From assembly GCF_024055575.1 (NCBI RefSeq), contig NZ_JAMXOE010000012.1:124001-188000 (forward strand): a stretch of DNA of 64,000 nucleotides, given 5' to 3'. The number at the start of each line of letters is the position of its first letter. Positions within the stretch are counted from its first letter, which is position 1. Source of the DNA: Mucilaginibacter flavidus. Its GTDB lineage: Bacteria > Bacteroidota > Bacteroidia > Sphingobacteriales > Sphingobacteriaceae. Under the pieces are notes generated by a model. It ran no database searches and was not told the DNA's origin. It saw only the letters and a program-made list of their open reading frames with translations. This document shows positions 51,585-60,372 of the stretch, in pieces. The position numbers were made by a program, and so were the translations under genes.

Positions 51585-52925
51585 ATGTCTGATACCATTA
51601 CTTACCAATACGCTGCTCCTTCAGCGCTCAAACATTCACCCTCGGCTGATGAGTTGTTCCTGGCTAAATACAGCGAGATACAAAAAGGCACCTCGCCCTG
51701 CTTTTTCTGGGGCAAGTTAACCGACCCTTATACCGTGGCGCGTTGCCTGCTTACCTTATCAAAAGTAGTTCAATCAAGCTTTAGCCTTTCTCCGTTTGAA
51801 ATGGCGATGCTAAAGGATCCTATTGTTACGGCCGGTAACGAGAAGATTCGCTTCGAGGGTTTTTCGCATTGCGCGGGTGTTTACGCCCGGGTTGACGTTT
51901 TGGGCGACGGGCACGATGGCGAGTTTTTAGAGAACGGAACCACCAATGTTGATTTTAATCAGCCAATGTTATCTGCTTTGAGCGCGGTGCGGCGGAATGA
52001 AAATGTATTGTTATCAATAGGGCAAAAAGAAGTAGCGCTGCATAAAGACGGCGGCAAAGTCACCGAGCGCAAGGTGCCACTGCCGGTAAAATGGATAAAA
52101 GGCCTTACCAGTGTGCAAATGTTCCTGGCCGAATCGGAAAAGGTACATTCGTTTAACAGGCTACAGGCCCTGCAACTATTTAAAACCATCCCGACAGGTA
52201 AACCCAAAACCGACTATTATCTAATTACCCGCGGTGGCAAACCAACATTTTCGCCGGTAAAATCGAGTGATGCCATAACGGTTGGCGGTGTACATAGGTT
52301 AAAGCTGATAGAGCCGTTGCTTTCCATTGCCGATGAGCTCCGGGTCTTCTCGCATAATAATATGCAATCAACCACCTGGCAAATTTATATTGGCGCGGTG
52401 CGGTTTAGTTTGTCGCTTTCGCGCGATGCCTGGCGCGGGTTTTCGGGGGAGGGTGCAGGGCTGGAGGCACTGATAGAAGATGTGCCCGATAGCTGGGTTG
52501 AGCAGGTGGATAACTACAGTTATGCTAACCAGGAGTTTAACCCCACGATGATGGCCATAAATGAAGATATCGACATAAAAAATGTCACGAACTTAACCGG
52601 CCGGCTTTCGGCAATTGGATTATTGGGATATGATTTGGATGAGAATGGCTTTTTTTATCGCCGGTTGCCGTTTAAACTAAGCCGTATTATGAGCCTAAAC
52701 CCGAGGCTGAAAGATGCTGAAAAATTATTGCAGGAGGGGAAAGTAACCATCGTACAAAAAACTGCCGACAAAGTGGAAGCCCAGGTGGAGGGCACCGGCG
52801 TAAAACATACCGTAATCTTATCCGGCGATAAAGAACAATGCACCTGTACCTGGTTCAGTAAAAACCAGGGCGAACGCGGTATTTGCAAACATATTTTGGC
52901 CGTTAAAAAGCTGCTGGCTAATTAA
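51585..52925 (+). CDS. SWIM zinc-finger protein
   Basis: 446 residues, cytoplasmic. The C-terminal SWIM motif is CTCTW (Cys419, Cys421) with GICKHIL (Cys434, His436), matching CxCx(n)CxH. The rest is unassigned: it begins DTITYQYAAPSALKHSPSAD and has SKYFWGKL-like and MLKDPIVTAGNEKIRFEG. SWIM domains bind DNA or protein. It is followed after 6 bp by the large DUF6493-like gene, so they are cotranscribed. Similar SWIM proteins occur beside MoxR/VWA conflict-type clusters, though no MoxR or VWA gene is here. Confidence 0.85.
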   Translation: MSDTITYQYAAPSALKHSPSADELFLAKYSEIQKGTSPCFFWGKLTDPYTVARCLLTLSKVVQSSFSLSPFEMAMLKDPIVTAGNEKIRFEGFSHCAGVYARVDVLGDGHDGEFLENGTTNVDFNQPMLSALSAVRRNENVLLSIGQKEVALHKDGGKVTERKVPLPVKWIKGLTSVQMFLAESEKVHSFNRLQALQLFKTIPTGKPKTDYYLITRGGKPTFSPVKSSDAITVGGVHRLKLIEPLLSIADELRVFSHNNMQSTTWQIYIGAVRFSLSLSRDAWRGFSGEGAGLEALIEDVPDSWVEQVDNYSYANQEFNPTMMAINEDIDIKNVTNLTGRLSAIGLLGYDLDENGFFYRRLPFKLSRIMSLNPRLKDAEKLLQEGKVTIVQKTADKVEAQVEGTGVKHTVILSGDKEQCTCTWFSKNQGERGICKHILAVKKLLAN

Positions 52926-52931
52926 ATTTTT

Positions 52932-55877
52932 ATGACGATTACGGAGCAGTTTACCCAAATAGTTGAGCGCCAAAAAGAGAAGGAGTTACTCCCTTTTTTA
53001 AAAACACTTGATAGCAAGCAAAAAAAAGAACTTACGCCGCTAATAAAAAAGCTGGACAAATACTATTCGGCGTATGAAGAGAAGGGGTCGTTAATGGGTT
53101 CTTATTCAAGGCGCGGCAAGCCTGAACAAATGCAAATATTAAATATAGCTTCGTTTGTGTGCTTTAATTTAAAAGATTTTGAGCGCACCTGGGCCTGGAG
53201 CATATTTAACAGGGAAGTTATCGGTGAAATTTTGACTTGGTATTGCCCGTCATGGTTAACCGAATACGCAATAAAACATGCAGAAGGTGGTTTCATACGC
53301 AGTTTATTCGATTACAGGTGGTATATGGAACTGGTTGAAAAAGGTTATGTGATGGAAACTGACCGGCTTACTGTTTTAGCCTTGCAAGATTTCATCTTTT
53401 TTGAACAATCAGGAAAAAACCGCCAATACAGGTACGTGCCCGAAGCGCTTTTAGAACGCGACGTAACTTTAAAGGAGCATATATGGCTGTTTTTTAAAGT
53501 AGAGTCAGGCATTCACAACATCGAAGAATATAAACAATTTTCCGACGATTCTAAACCTGAACGCTGGATAAACACGTTTAAATTATACGTGTCACAAGGG
53601 AGAATAGACCGAAGCCGGTTGCTCAATGATTCCCTGGTGGCAGCTATGGGCGGCTATAATCAGTCGTTATCCAATTGGTTTTTGAAACTTTTTGTTGCAT
53701 TTGAACCTACAAAAACTGAGCTGCAGAATTTTACAGGCGAGTTATTAAATATACTTAACTCCGCCAATTCCAAACCGGTTAATATTGCGCTTAATTATTT
53801 AAAAGAACTTGCTGCGGAGCCGGAATTTCCTATTGATGCTTTCCTGGAGCACGCGCCGCTGGTTTTAACCTCTGAAACCAAATCTGCGGTAACGTCGGCG
53901 TTAATGATTTTGGAGAAACTTGCAAAAGTGTATCCGGACCGCGGCGAAGAAATTTGCATTGCCGCCTGCCAGGCCTTTATTCACCAGGATGAAAAAATAC
54001 AGGTAAGAGTGGCGAAGATGCTGCAAAAGTATGGTGATGGTGCTTCGACGGGTATATCAGACAACCTGGCTATTTACAAGGATAACTTGTTATTGGAAGC
54101 TAAAACAATGTTAAAAGGGTTTAGTGAACAAACCGATAACGCTGAAGTCGCATCTGAAGAACAGGAAACTTTGACGACTTCGTCCCTGACTTTGGAACCC
54201 ATTACTTATCCCGAGAACTTCGATGATTTTGTTTTTTTAGCCAGCCAGGCTTTCGACCAAAACGAAACATATCATTTTGACATGCTGCCGGCAGCTATAT
54301 TAAAGTTTCAGGATGAAATGACTGAGGCTAACATAGCTAAATTGCTGCCCGCCTTTCAGCGCGCCTACAAAATGGTAACCAGCGACTGGCGCAGCGGTAT
54401 GGGTTATCTTGACGATATGTTGGCTAAGTTTTTTATGGACTATGGGCAGCTGTTGGTGAAGTTTTATCCCAAAGAAGGCCGGAAACTTAAAGAAATGAGG
54501 GATTCGTTTGAAAAGATGGAGGCTGAAAAAAAGGCGAAGTCGGATTGGTATAAGATAAAAATAAGCGGTATAAAGCCATGGGATGTGTTTACCCGCAGCC
54601 CTGGATACAAGCCGCACAAGCACATATTGTTGAATGCGATATTCATGCTGGAGCGCAAGCTAAAGTTGCCGATGCTTTCAACACCTACGCACGAACCGTG
54701 TTATGTGTCGTCGCTGGTGCTGGTGCAGCGCTTAATTATGTACCAGGAGGCGCGGGTTACGCCTGGCGATATGGATTTTGAAGTAGCCATTGCCCGTTGC
54801 ATAAAAATGGATATTGAAGATACGCTGCACCTGGCAAACGAAAGGCTGAAAGGCGAGCGGCGCCATCTTATCAGCTTTATTTTTGGCGGGGAGTATTCAC
54901 CGATGGACAGTAATAAATCTAAACCTGCCTGGCTAGTGGCCGCCATGGTGCATAATAGCGGCACGATTGATAAAAGGTGGTTTGGCTACAGCAAGCTGAC
55001 CGAACAATATCTACGGGCGGAATTTACGTGGAAATCGGGCAAGCAAGAGTATTTTTATGACAAGTGGGACCATGAGCTGCGAAAAAATATTAAAACTAAA
55101 GGGTACCGCAGCCGGGTTGAAATAGATTTTGGGCAAAAGGAGAAACAACTATCGGGTATAAAAAAAATATTTGCTAAAATAATGCCAGGGCAGGAGGACA
55201 TAGAACCTTCTGTTTACGACTATACGCAATTGAAGTTTGAGTATATAACAGCCGAGCATAACGATATTAAACGGCTGCTCACCATAAACCCTGCCGACAG
55301 GGAACTGCTGCTTGCGCATATTGTTAACAAATGCCTGAAAGACCCGGATTTTTCGGGTGAGAACGATAAGCGGTTAATTATTTACACGCTGGAAACACTG
55401 TTAGCATTTGCCGCACCGCACCGCGATATCGCCCATCTGCTGATAGCAACCTGTATGATTAGTAACGATAAAACGGTACGTACCTATGCTGCTGAGCTAT
55501 GGATACAAGGCGTTAGTATTAATTCCATCAACAGCGAAACCATCGGAAAAATTATTGGTACCCATGAGCGGGCTGAGCTGGCGCCTTTAAAACGGTTTAC
55601 TGATTTGGTGTTAGCATCTATGTATCAAATATCGGCTAAGCATAACGAACACCTGGCAGTGATGTTGGGAGCCTGTATTTTAAACATGGATGTGCCGGTT
55701 AATAACACCAAAAAGCTGCTTGATATTTATGCAGAGGTGTTAGCGGTCAATAAAAAGAACGAAAAGCCGGACTACGAACTGGTTGCAAAGCTAAGAGACT
55801 GGCGTAAATTAACCGAAGCACTAGATAAGTCGATACTGAAGATAAACCAGTTGTTGGGTGTAGGCAATGCATCCTGA
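52932..55877 (+). CDS. Large helical DUF6493-like protein
   Basis: 981 residues, no signal peptide or membrane segment. It is mainly helical with HEAT/ARM-like repeat spacing (for example TLEPITYPENFDDFVF, LEKLAKVYPDRGEEICIAAC and AFIHQDEKIQVRVAKMLQKY), so a scaffold is likely. The start ITEQFTQIVERQKEKELLPF and the block EPCYVSSLVLVQRLIMYQ fit what I recall of DUF6493, with moderate confidence. No catalytic motif recognised. It starts 6 bp after the SWIM gene and a DUF892-like gene follows after 13 bp. Confidence 0.75.
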   Translation: MTITEQFTQIVERQKEKELLPFLKTLDSKQKKELTPLIKKLDKYYSAYEEKGSLMGSYSRRGKPEQMQILNIASFVCFNLKDFERTWAWSIFNREVIGEILTWYCPSWLTEYAIKHAEGGFIRSLFDYRWYMELVEKGYVMETDRLTVLALQDFIFFEQSGKNRQYRYVPEALLERDVTLKEHIWLFFKVESGIHNIEEYKQFSDDSKPERWINTFKLYVSQGRIDRSRLLNDSLVAAMGGYNQSLSNWFLKLFVAFEPTKTELQNFTGELLNILNSANSKPVNIALNYLKELAAEPEFPIDAFLEHAPLVLTSETKSAVTSALMILEKLAKVYPDRGEEICIAACQAFIHQDEKIQVRVAKMLQKYGDGASTGISDNLAIYKDNLLLEAKTMLKGFSEQTDNAEVASEEQETLTTSSLTLEPITYPENFDDFVFLASQAFDQNETYHFDMLPAAILKFQDEMTEANIAKLLPAFQRAYKMVTSDWRSGMGYLDDMLAKFFMDYGQLLVKFYPKEGRKLKEMRDSFEKMEAEKKAKSDWYKIKISGIKPWDVFTRSPGYKPHKHILLNAIFMLERKLKLPMLSTPTHEPCYVSSLVLVQRLIMYQEARVTPGDMDFEVAIARCIKMDIEDTLHLANERLKGERRHLISFIFGGEYSPMDSNKSKPAWLVAAMVHNSGTIDKRWFGYSKLTEQYLRAEFTWKSGKQEYFYDKWDHELRKNIKTKGYRSRVEIDFGQKEKQLSGIKKIFAKIMPGQEDIEPSVYDYTQLKFEYITAEHNDIKRLLTINPADRELLLAHIVNKCLKDPDFSGENDKRLIIYTLETLLAFAAPHRDIAHLLIATCMISNDKTVRTYAAELWIQGVSINSINSETIGKIIGTHERAELAPLKRFTDLVLASMYQISAKHNEHLAVMLGACILNMDVPVNNTKKLLDIYAEVLAVNKKNEKPDYELVAKLRDWRKLTEALDKSILKINQLLGVGNAS

Positions 55878-55890
55878 TTTGTACTGAATA

Positions 55891-56493
55891 ATGCACAGCA
55901 GCGCGCTGTATACTTTACTGAACGTTAACGGAGCGATTTTTGATAACTTAACGCATCTATCAGTATATCACGCCATGGAAAAGCAAATTGAACGTTCACG
56001 CATTATACATTTAGGCGATAGCCGGCTTCTCAAATTTTTTACTGATAATCTCGATAAGATATATTGCGCCAAGCAACATATGGTAGCCCGTTTCCCGGAG
56101 ATAGCCAGCCAGGCACATTTTGAAGATCTGAACCAGGCTATCATGGAAACGGTTGATGACGTAAAAAAACAAATCATCCGTATGGACAGGATTTACGATC
56201 AACTAGGCGCGCAAAATAAAGCGGCAGGCTGCACAGGGCTGGCCGCAATGATAGAAGAAGCCTTTACCGCGATAAACGACCAAAAAGGGGATCAGGCTTT
56301 ACGGGATATGGCTATATTGTTTTACCTGCAAAACATGGAGAGTATAGAGGTAGCTTCCTTCCAGGTGCTGCAAATGATGGCGGTTAAAATGAAAAATGCC
56401 GAAATATTGCAGCTGCTGAAAGAAAACCTTGATGAAGCCAAGGACGACAGGATGCTGCTGCTGCTGATCACAGCTAAATATGTTACCAGTTAA
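55891..56493 (+). CDS. DUF892 (YciF-type) ferritin-like protein with eroded metal site
   Basis: 200 residues. From about residue 42 it follows the four-helix YciF/DUF892 plan: LLKFFTDNLDKIYCAKQHMV, HFEDLNQAIMETVDDVKKQI, GCTGLAAMIEEAF, MAILFYLQNMESIEVASFQV and LLKENLDEAKDD. Compared with E. coli YciF, residues at ligand positions are changed: the Glu of YSAEKQ is Lys here, the His of HLAET is Ala and the His of EHYE is Ser, while the two Glu of that motif remain. It probably does not bind a di-iron centre. Third gene of the SWIM/DUF6493 set. A later ATG at 55975 is also possible. Confidence 0.75.
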   Translation: MHSSALYTLLNVNGAIFDNLTHLSVYHAMEKQIERSRIIHLGDSRLLKFFTDNLDKIYCAKQHMVARFPEIASQAHFEDLNQAIMETVDDVKKQIIRMDRIYDQLGAQNKAAGCTGLAAMIEEAFTAINDQKGDQALRDMAILFYLQNMESIEVASFQVLQMMAVKMKNAEILQLLKENLDEAKDDRMLLLLITAKYVTS

Positions 56494-56540
56494 AATTTAA
56501 ATCGACTAATAAATCTGTAAAATCCGTTAATCCCGGTCAC

Positions 56541-56575
56541 AAAAAAAGCCACTTGCTTCAAAACAAATGGCTCCC
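56541..56575 (-). terminator. Terminator after GIN-domain gene 2
   Basis: Minus-strand hairpin AGCCATTTGTTTTGAAGC with AAGTGGC and then T7. It is homologous to the terminator at 50657-50689. Confidence 0.85.
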
Positions 56576-56589
56576 GTAATATATGTTGA

Positions 56590-56603
56590 ACTTTTGCAAA
56601 AGT
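56590..56603. repeat. 14-bp palindrome ACTTTTGCAAAAGT (copy 2)
   Basis: Identical to 50704-50717, lying 5-18 bp past the GIN gene 2 stop. It marks the extent of the duplication beyond the coding sequence. Confidence 0.7.
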
Positions 56604-56607
56604 CGGC

Positions 56608-57204
56608 TTACATGCCTATCAACTCCTGGTTGAAATCGGCAGCGAAATTTAATTTATTTTCGGTGCGGTGGGCAGCAGAAAAATTGTTGCTTTTCACATT
56701 CGACTCGATATCCCTGTTAAGGTTTAATTGATTTGCAGTACCGGTTAACACAGCCTTAGCGTTATCTTTTACAGTTACATCGGCGGTAAAGGCATCAAGA
56801 TTTAATTTTGCAGATGCACTGTCGTGCAAGTCGATAGCAAACTCAATTTTTGATACGTTACCGAATGATTTTACTTCGGCATTGTCATATGCTGATATTT
56901 CGCGCAGGTCATTGGCGCTTACCCAAACAACTAATTTTTCGTTTTTGTATGAAGTGATGCGCAATACACCATTTTTGTTTTGTACCAGGGCGCTTTCTGA
57001 ATAGTATTTGTTGTAAACTTTAACCTGGTCGGTTGATGCGTCAGAAACAAACAGTTCAACATTTCCGTGAACTTCAATTTTGTTTATAGCACCTTTATCA
57101 TTTAAAACAGTATAAGTATCATCTTTTATGGTACTGGCGTAGGTTGTTGTTAATCCAAAAACTACAGCTAACATTGTAATTGCGGAAAAAATTTTGGTTT
57201 TCAT
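56608..57204 (-). CDS. Exported GIN-domain (DUF2807-like) protein 2
   Basis: 198 residues, paralogue of the gene at 50722. Signal peptide (about 1-24), then NKIEVHGNVELFVSDAST, QVKVYNKYYSESALVQNKNG, VLRITSYKNEKLVVWVSAN, DLREISAYDNAEVKSFG and NLNRDIESNVKSNNF. The similarity includes the terminator and palindrome downstream and the AAATACATCnATAAGACGA block upstream, so the whole transcription unit was copied. Both copies are on the minus strand and flank the SWIM/DUF6493/DUF892 genes. Confidence 0.8.
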   Translation of the reverse strand: MKTKIFSAITMLAVVFGLTTTYASTIKDDTYTVLNDKGAINKIEVHGNVELFVSDASTDQVKVYNKYYSESALVQNKNGVLRITSYKNEKLVVWVSANDLREISAYDNAEVKSFGNVSKIEFAIDLHDSASAKLNLDAFTADVTVKDNAKAVLTGTANQLNLNRDIESNVKSNNFSAAHRTENKLNFAADFNQELIGM

Positions 57205-57722
57205 TTTTTTATTTATTATTATTGTGATTCTAAACTTTCTGTATTCCTCTTGTTTTGAAATACATCCATAAGACGAGGCCGGATTTAAAACGTTACAGTA
57301 AAAATTACTTAGTAGACCAACGCCTTGTTTTCGACTGCAAAGGTGCGATTTTTATCTACCAACATTTATCATCTTAGTGTAAGAATTACACGAGTTTAGC
57401 TATTAAATTTCCCAAGCTGTTTTTTAGATTAAAATGCTGTTTTACAGTTACTTATGATAAATTTTTGATGGTAATAGAGGTCTGGATAAGGTTTTTTTAA
57501 ATATTATTTTGAAAAAACCGATTTTTTTGGCGGCGTAAAACCGCGGGGAGGCTGAGATTTTTTTGCCGGATTATCGCGTTTTACAGTATTTGTAAATTCA
57601 GCCAGCAATGATTGAAATTCATGAAATTATTTCCCGCAAAACCTTGAAAGTTTTATCAACTTTGCAAGTTCTGCGGGATATTATAGAAGAAATAATGTCG
57701 AAATTCTTATCGCAGAAAGAGA
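57205..57722. other. Intergenic region with one hairpin
   Basis: 518 bp between GIN gene 2 and the dipeptidase. It holds the GIN 2 upstream region and an imperfect stem of about 20 bp at 57633-57677 (CCCGCAAAACCTTG... and ...AAGTTCTGCGGG, loop TTATC) with no T-run after it. The short frame at 57608-57811 overlaps the dipeptidase end and has no signs of being coding. Confidence 0.45.
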
Positions 57723-59093
57723 TCAGGCCGATAACTCCGCAAAATATTTATGAAAAAGCGGGATGGTTTCAATTCCCTTATAGTAGTTATACACGTCGTA
57801 TTTTTCGTTAGGCGAATGTAGGGCATCGCTGTCGAGGCCAAAACCCATTAAAACGGTTTTAAGGCCAAGCTCGGCTTCAAACAAAGCCACGATAGGGATA
57901 CTGCCGCCGCCACGGGTTGGTATCGGGTCTTTCCCGAACGATTCCTTTATAGCCATCTGTGCAGCCTTGTAGGCGATGCTGTCGGTTGGGGTAACTGCAG
58001 GTTCGCCGCCATGGTGGGGTTTAACACTAACTTTTACCGATTTAGGCGCAATCTTCTCAAAGTGTGCAGTAAAGAGTTGGGTTATCTCATCCGATAATTG
58101 GTTCGGCACCAATCGCATCGAAATTTTTGCAAATGCTTTTGATGGTAATACAGTTTTGGCGCCTTCACCAATATAGCCGCCCCAGATACCGTTTACCTCA
58201 AGGGTAGGGCGTGTGCCTGTACGTTCGAAGGTGGTATAGCCTTTTTCGCCCCAAAGTTCATTAACTTCAAGGTCCTTTTTATACTCAGCCTCGTCATAAG
58301 GCGCATTGTTTAAGGCTTTGCGTTCGGCCTCGGTTAGTTCAATTACTTTGTCGTAGAAACCGGGAATGGTAATATGATTATTCTCGTCATGCATCGACGC
58401 TATCATTTTAGCAAGTATTGTCGCCGGGTTTGCCACCGCGCCGCCATACACGCCTGAATGAAGGTCGCGGTTGGGCCCGGTTACTTCAACTTCCAGGTAG
58501 GAGAGGCCTCGCAGGCCGGTTTCCAGCGACGGGTGTTCCATGCTGATCATTGAGGTATCTGAAATCAGCACCACATCAGCTTTTAACCTGCTTTTATTTT
58601 GTTTTACAAATATGCCCAGGTTTGATGAGCCCACTTCTTCTTCGCCCTCAATCATGAATTTGATGTTACAAGGCAGCGTATTAGTTTGCATCATCAGTTC
58701 AAACGCCTTTACATGCATATAGAATTGACCCTTATCGTCGCAGGCGCCACGGGCGTATATTTTACCATCGCGAATGGTAGGCTCAAAAGGAGGTGTTTTC
58801 CAAAGCTCCAGCGGATCCGGTGGCTGAACGTCATAGTGGCCGTAAACTAATACGGTGGGTTTTGAGGCATCGATGATTTTTTCGCCATAGATAATAGGAT
58901 AGCCTGCAGTTTGGCAAACTTCTACATTATCAGCACCCGAAGCGCGCAGTTTTTCGGCAACGAATTCGGCAGTATTTAGCACATCGGCTTTATACTTTGG
59001 GTCGGCACTAACAGACGGGAAACGAAGAAGGATAAATAATTCATCCAGCAAACGTTCCCTGTGCTGGTCAACATATTCTTTAATAAGCTGCAT
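57723..59093 (-). CDS. M20-family dipeptidase
   Basis: 456 residues from ATG 59091-59093 (MQLIKEYVDQHRERLLDELF). M20/M25/M40 metallopeptidase with VLVYGHYDVQPPDP (metal His and Asp), GACDDKGQ (bridging Asp), MIEGEEEVGS (catalytic Glu and metal Glu), a dimerisation domain, and RGGGSIPIVALFEAEL with the final H in ALHSPNEKY. Matches cytosolic nonspecific dipeptidases and carnosinase-like enzymes. It cuts dipeptides in the cytoplasm. A -7 box lies 16 bases upstream. Confidence 0.95.
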   Translation of the reverse strand: MQLIKEYVDQHRERLLDELFILLRFPSVSADPKYKADVLNTAEFVAEKLRASGADNVEVCQTAGYPIIYGEKIIDASKPTVLVYGHYDVQPPDPLELWKTPPFEPTIRDGKIYARGACDDKGQFYMHVKAFELMMQTNTLPCNIKFMIEGEEEVGSSNLGIFVKQNKSRLKADVVLISDTSMISMEHPSLETGLRGLSYLEVEVTGPNRDLHSGVYGGAVANPATILAKMIASMHDENNHITIPGFYDKVIELTEAERKALNNAPYDEAEYKKDLEVNELWGEKGYTTFERTGTRPTLEVNGIWGGYIGEGAKTVLPSKAFAKISMRLVPNQLSDEITQLFTAHFEKIAPKSVKVSVKPHHGGEPAVTPTDSIAYKAAQMAIKESFGKDPIPTRGGGSIPIVALFEAELGLKTVLMGFGLDSDALHSPNEKYDVYNYYKGIETIPLFHKYFAELSA

Positions 59094-59109
59094 AAATAAC
59101 AATTTGAAG

Positions 59110-59117
59110 CAAATATA
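59110..59117 (-). promoter_or_regulatory. -7 box TATATTTG of the dipeptidase
   Basis: Exact TAnnTTTG match on the minus strand, 17 bases from the ATG. No -33 element seen at the expected spacing. Confidence 0.45.
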
Positions 59118-59196
59118 AGATTTGTTTGACGAGATTGCGGGAAGGCTATTAACGATTTATTCGAGAAGGTTTAGGTGTAAAATAAAACATCGGGGC

Positions 59197-59229
59197 AAAA
59201 AAATAGCTCCTTAAAAAAGGAGCTATTTC
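59197..59229 (-). terminator. Terminator after the KHNTGSSD-repeat gene
   Basis: Stem AAATAGCTCCTT / AAGGAGCTATTT, loop AAAA, with a run of T on the minus strand. Lies about 115 bp past the repeat-gene stop. Confidence 0.85.
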
Positions 59230-59343
59230 CAATATTAAAAGTCCTTAAAATCCAAAAAGATTGTTTCAGTAGAAAAAAGTCAGGCAAAAAAATAGCAATT
59301 AAGGCTACTTATAGCCAGTAAAAATTGGTGTTTAAGATCAGTC

Positions 59344-59820
59344 TTAAGCTAAGTCTGAGCTTCCGGTGTTGTGCTTGTCTAACAAATCAGAACTTCCGGT
59401 ATTGTGTTTGTCTGATAAATCAGAGCTACCAGTGTTGTGTTTGTCAGTAGCAGCAAAATCAGAACTACCAGTGTTGTGCTTGTCCATAAGGTCAGAGCTA
59501 CCAGTGTTGTGTTTGTCTGATAAATCAGAGCTACCGGTGTTGTGCTTGTCGGCAGCAAAATCCGAGCTACCAGTGTTGTGCTTGTCCATAAGGTCAGAGC
59601 TACCAGTGTTGTGTTTGTCTGATAAATCAGAGCTACCGGTATTGTGTTTGTCCATTAGGTCGGAGCTACCGGTGTTGTGTTTGTCTGATAAATCAGAGCT
59701 ACCCGTGTTGTGCTTGTCCTGGATGGTAGTTTGAGTTGCAGTTACGTTTTTAGCCAGCACCGAATTTGAGAGAGTTGCTGCGCTTAAAACAATCACTGCT
59801 GAAAATAATAACTTTTTCAT
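59344..59820 (-). CDS. Exported protein of 11 tandem KHNTGSSD repeats, function unknown
   Basis: 158 residues. Signal peptide of about 23 residues (MKKLLFSAVIVLSAATLSNS, cut near VLA-KN), a short spacer (KNVTATQTTIQ), then 11 copies of the unit DKHNTGSSDL-x, which make up the rest of the protein. Position 10 varies as S, M, L or A, and two copies carry an insertion (FAA, FAAT), giving a higher-order order S-M-S-M-FAA-S-M-FAAT-S-L-A. The DNA units are about 30 bp and differ at third positions, so the peptide is under selection. His and Asp in every unit could bind metal. I know no named family. Transcribed divergently from the TPR gene. Confidence 0.8.
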   Translation of the reverse strand: MKKLLFSAVIVLSAATLSNSVLAKNVTATQTTIQDKHNTGSSDLSDKHNTGSSDLMDKHNTGSSDLSDKHNTGSSDLMDKHNTGSSDFAADKHNTGSSDLSDKHNTGSSDLMDKHNTGSSDFAATDKHNTGSSDLSDKHNTGSSDLLDKHNTGSSDLA

Positions 59821-60372
59821 ACTGAGTGTTTAACGATTTTGTTTTAAATATTAATGTATACTAATTTGTTGTATGCTGTTTAATGCTGATAAATTAGTTT
59901 TATCCACGCGTATCTTTTTTAAAGATGTTTGCGTACAAAGGCGTAGAAACACTGTATGGAAAAGTTGCAGGTGGTGCATTGCGCGCCGCTATGAGATTGT
60001 AGCTGCATAAATTTTATGCAATATAAATTGGCATCAACATAAATTGAAGCCCGCAAAAACAAGATGTGTTAAAACATCAGGTTTTTAAATACTACAATGT
60101 CAAAGTGCTTATTTCCAGGAAGTTAATATTGATTTGAGTGTAGTAGGGGCAATGTCTTAACGCGTAAACAGCCTTAAATTTAACCCCTTACAACAATTCT
60201 TTATCAATTTGACTTCGGTGTCAAATAATTTATCAGCATCAAATGTAGTAAATTTTTTTTAATAAAGCAAATTAAATTCGACTGAATTAATAAAGTGCTT
60301 TTAGGCCGCAAAATATTTAAAGTAATTTGAATAAATTATAACCTTATAGCCAATTGAACGTAATAGTATCCA
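59821..60372. other. Divergent repeat-protein / TPR gene region
   Basis: 552 bp of AT-rich DNA with no ORF or RNA gene that I can support. A minus-strand TACATTTG box (60240-60247) is about 420 bp from the repeat-protein gene and may be a chance match. Nothing else seen. Confidence 0.4.

Noticed and set aside
57608..57811. Plus-strand 67-residue frame
   Set aside because: It overlaps the dipeptidase 3' end and a hairpin; no codon or family support.
59366..59734. Plus-strand frame rich in SELPVLCLS repeats
   Set aside because: It is the complement of the KHNTGSSD repeat gene; a tandem repeat with a 30-bp unit opens other frames too. The minus-strand product has a signal peptide and third-position variation.
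59344..59820. CRISPR-like regular repeats
   Set aside because: Units are adjacent without unique spacers, keep a reading frame and follow a signal peptide. They are coding tandem repeats.
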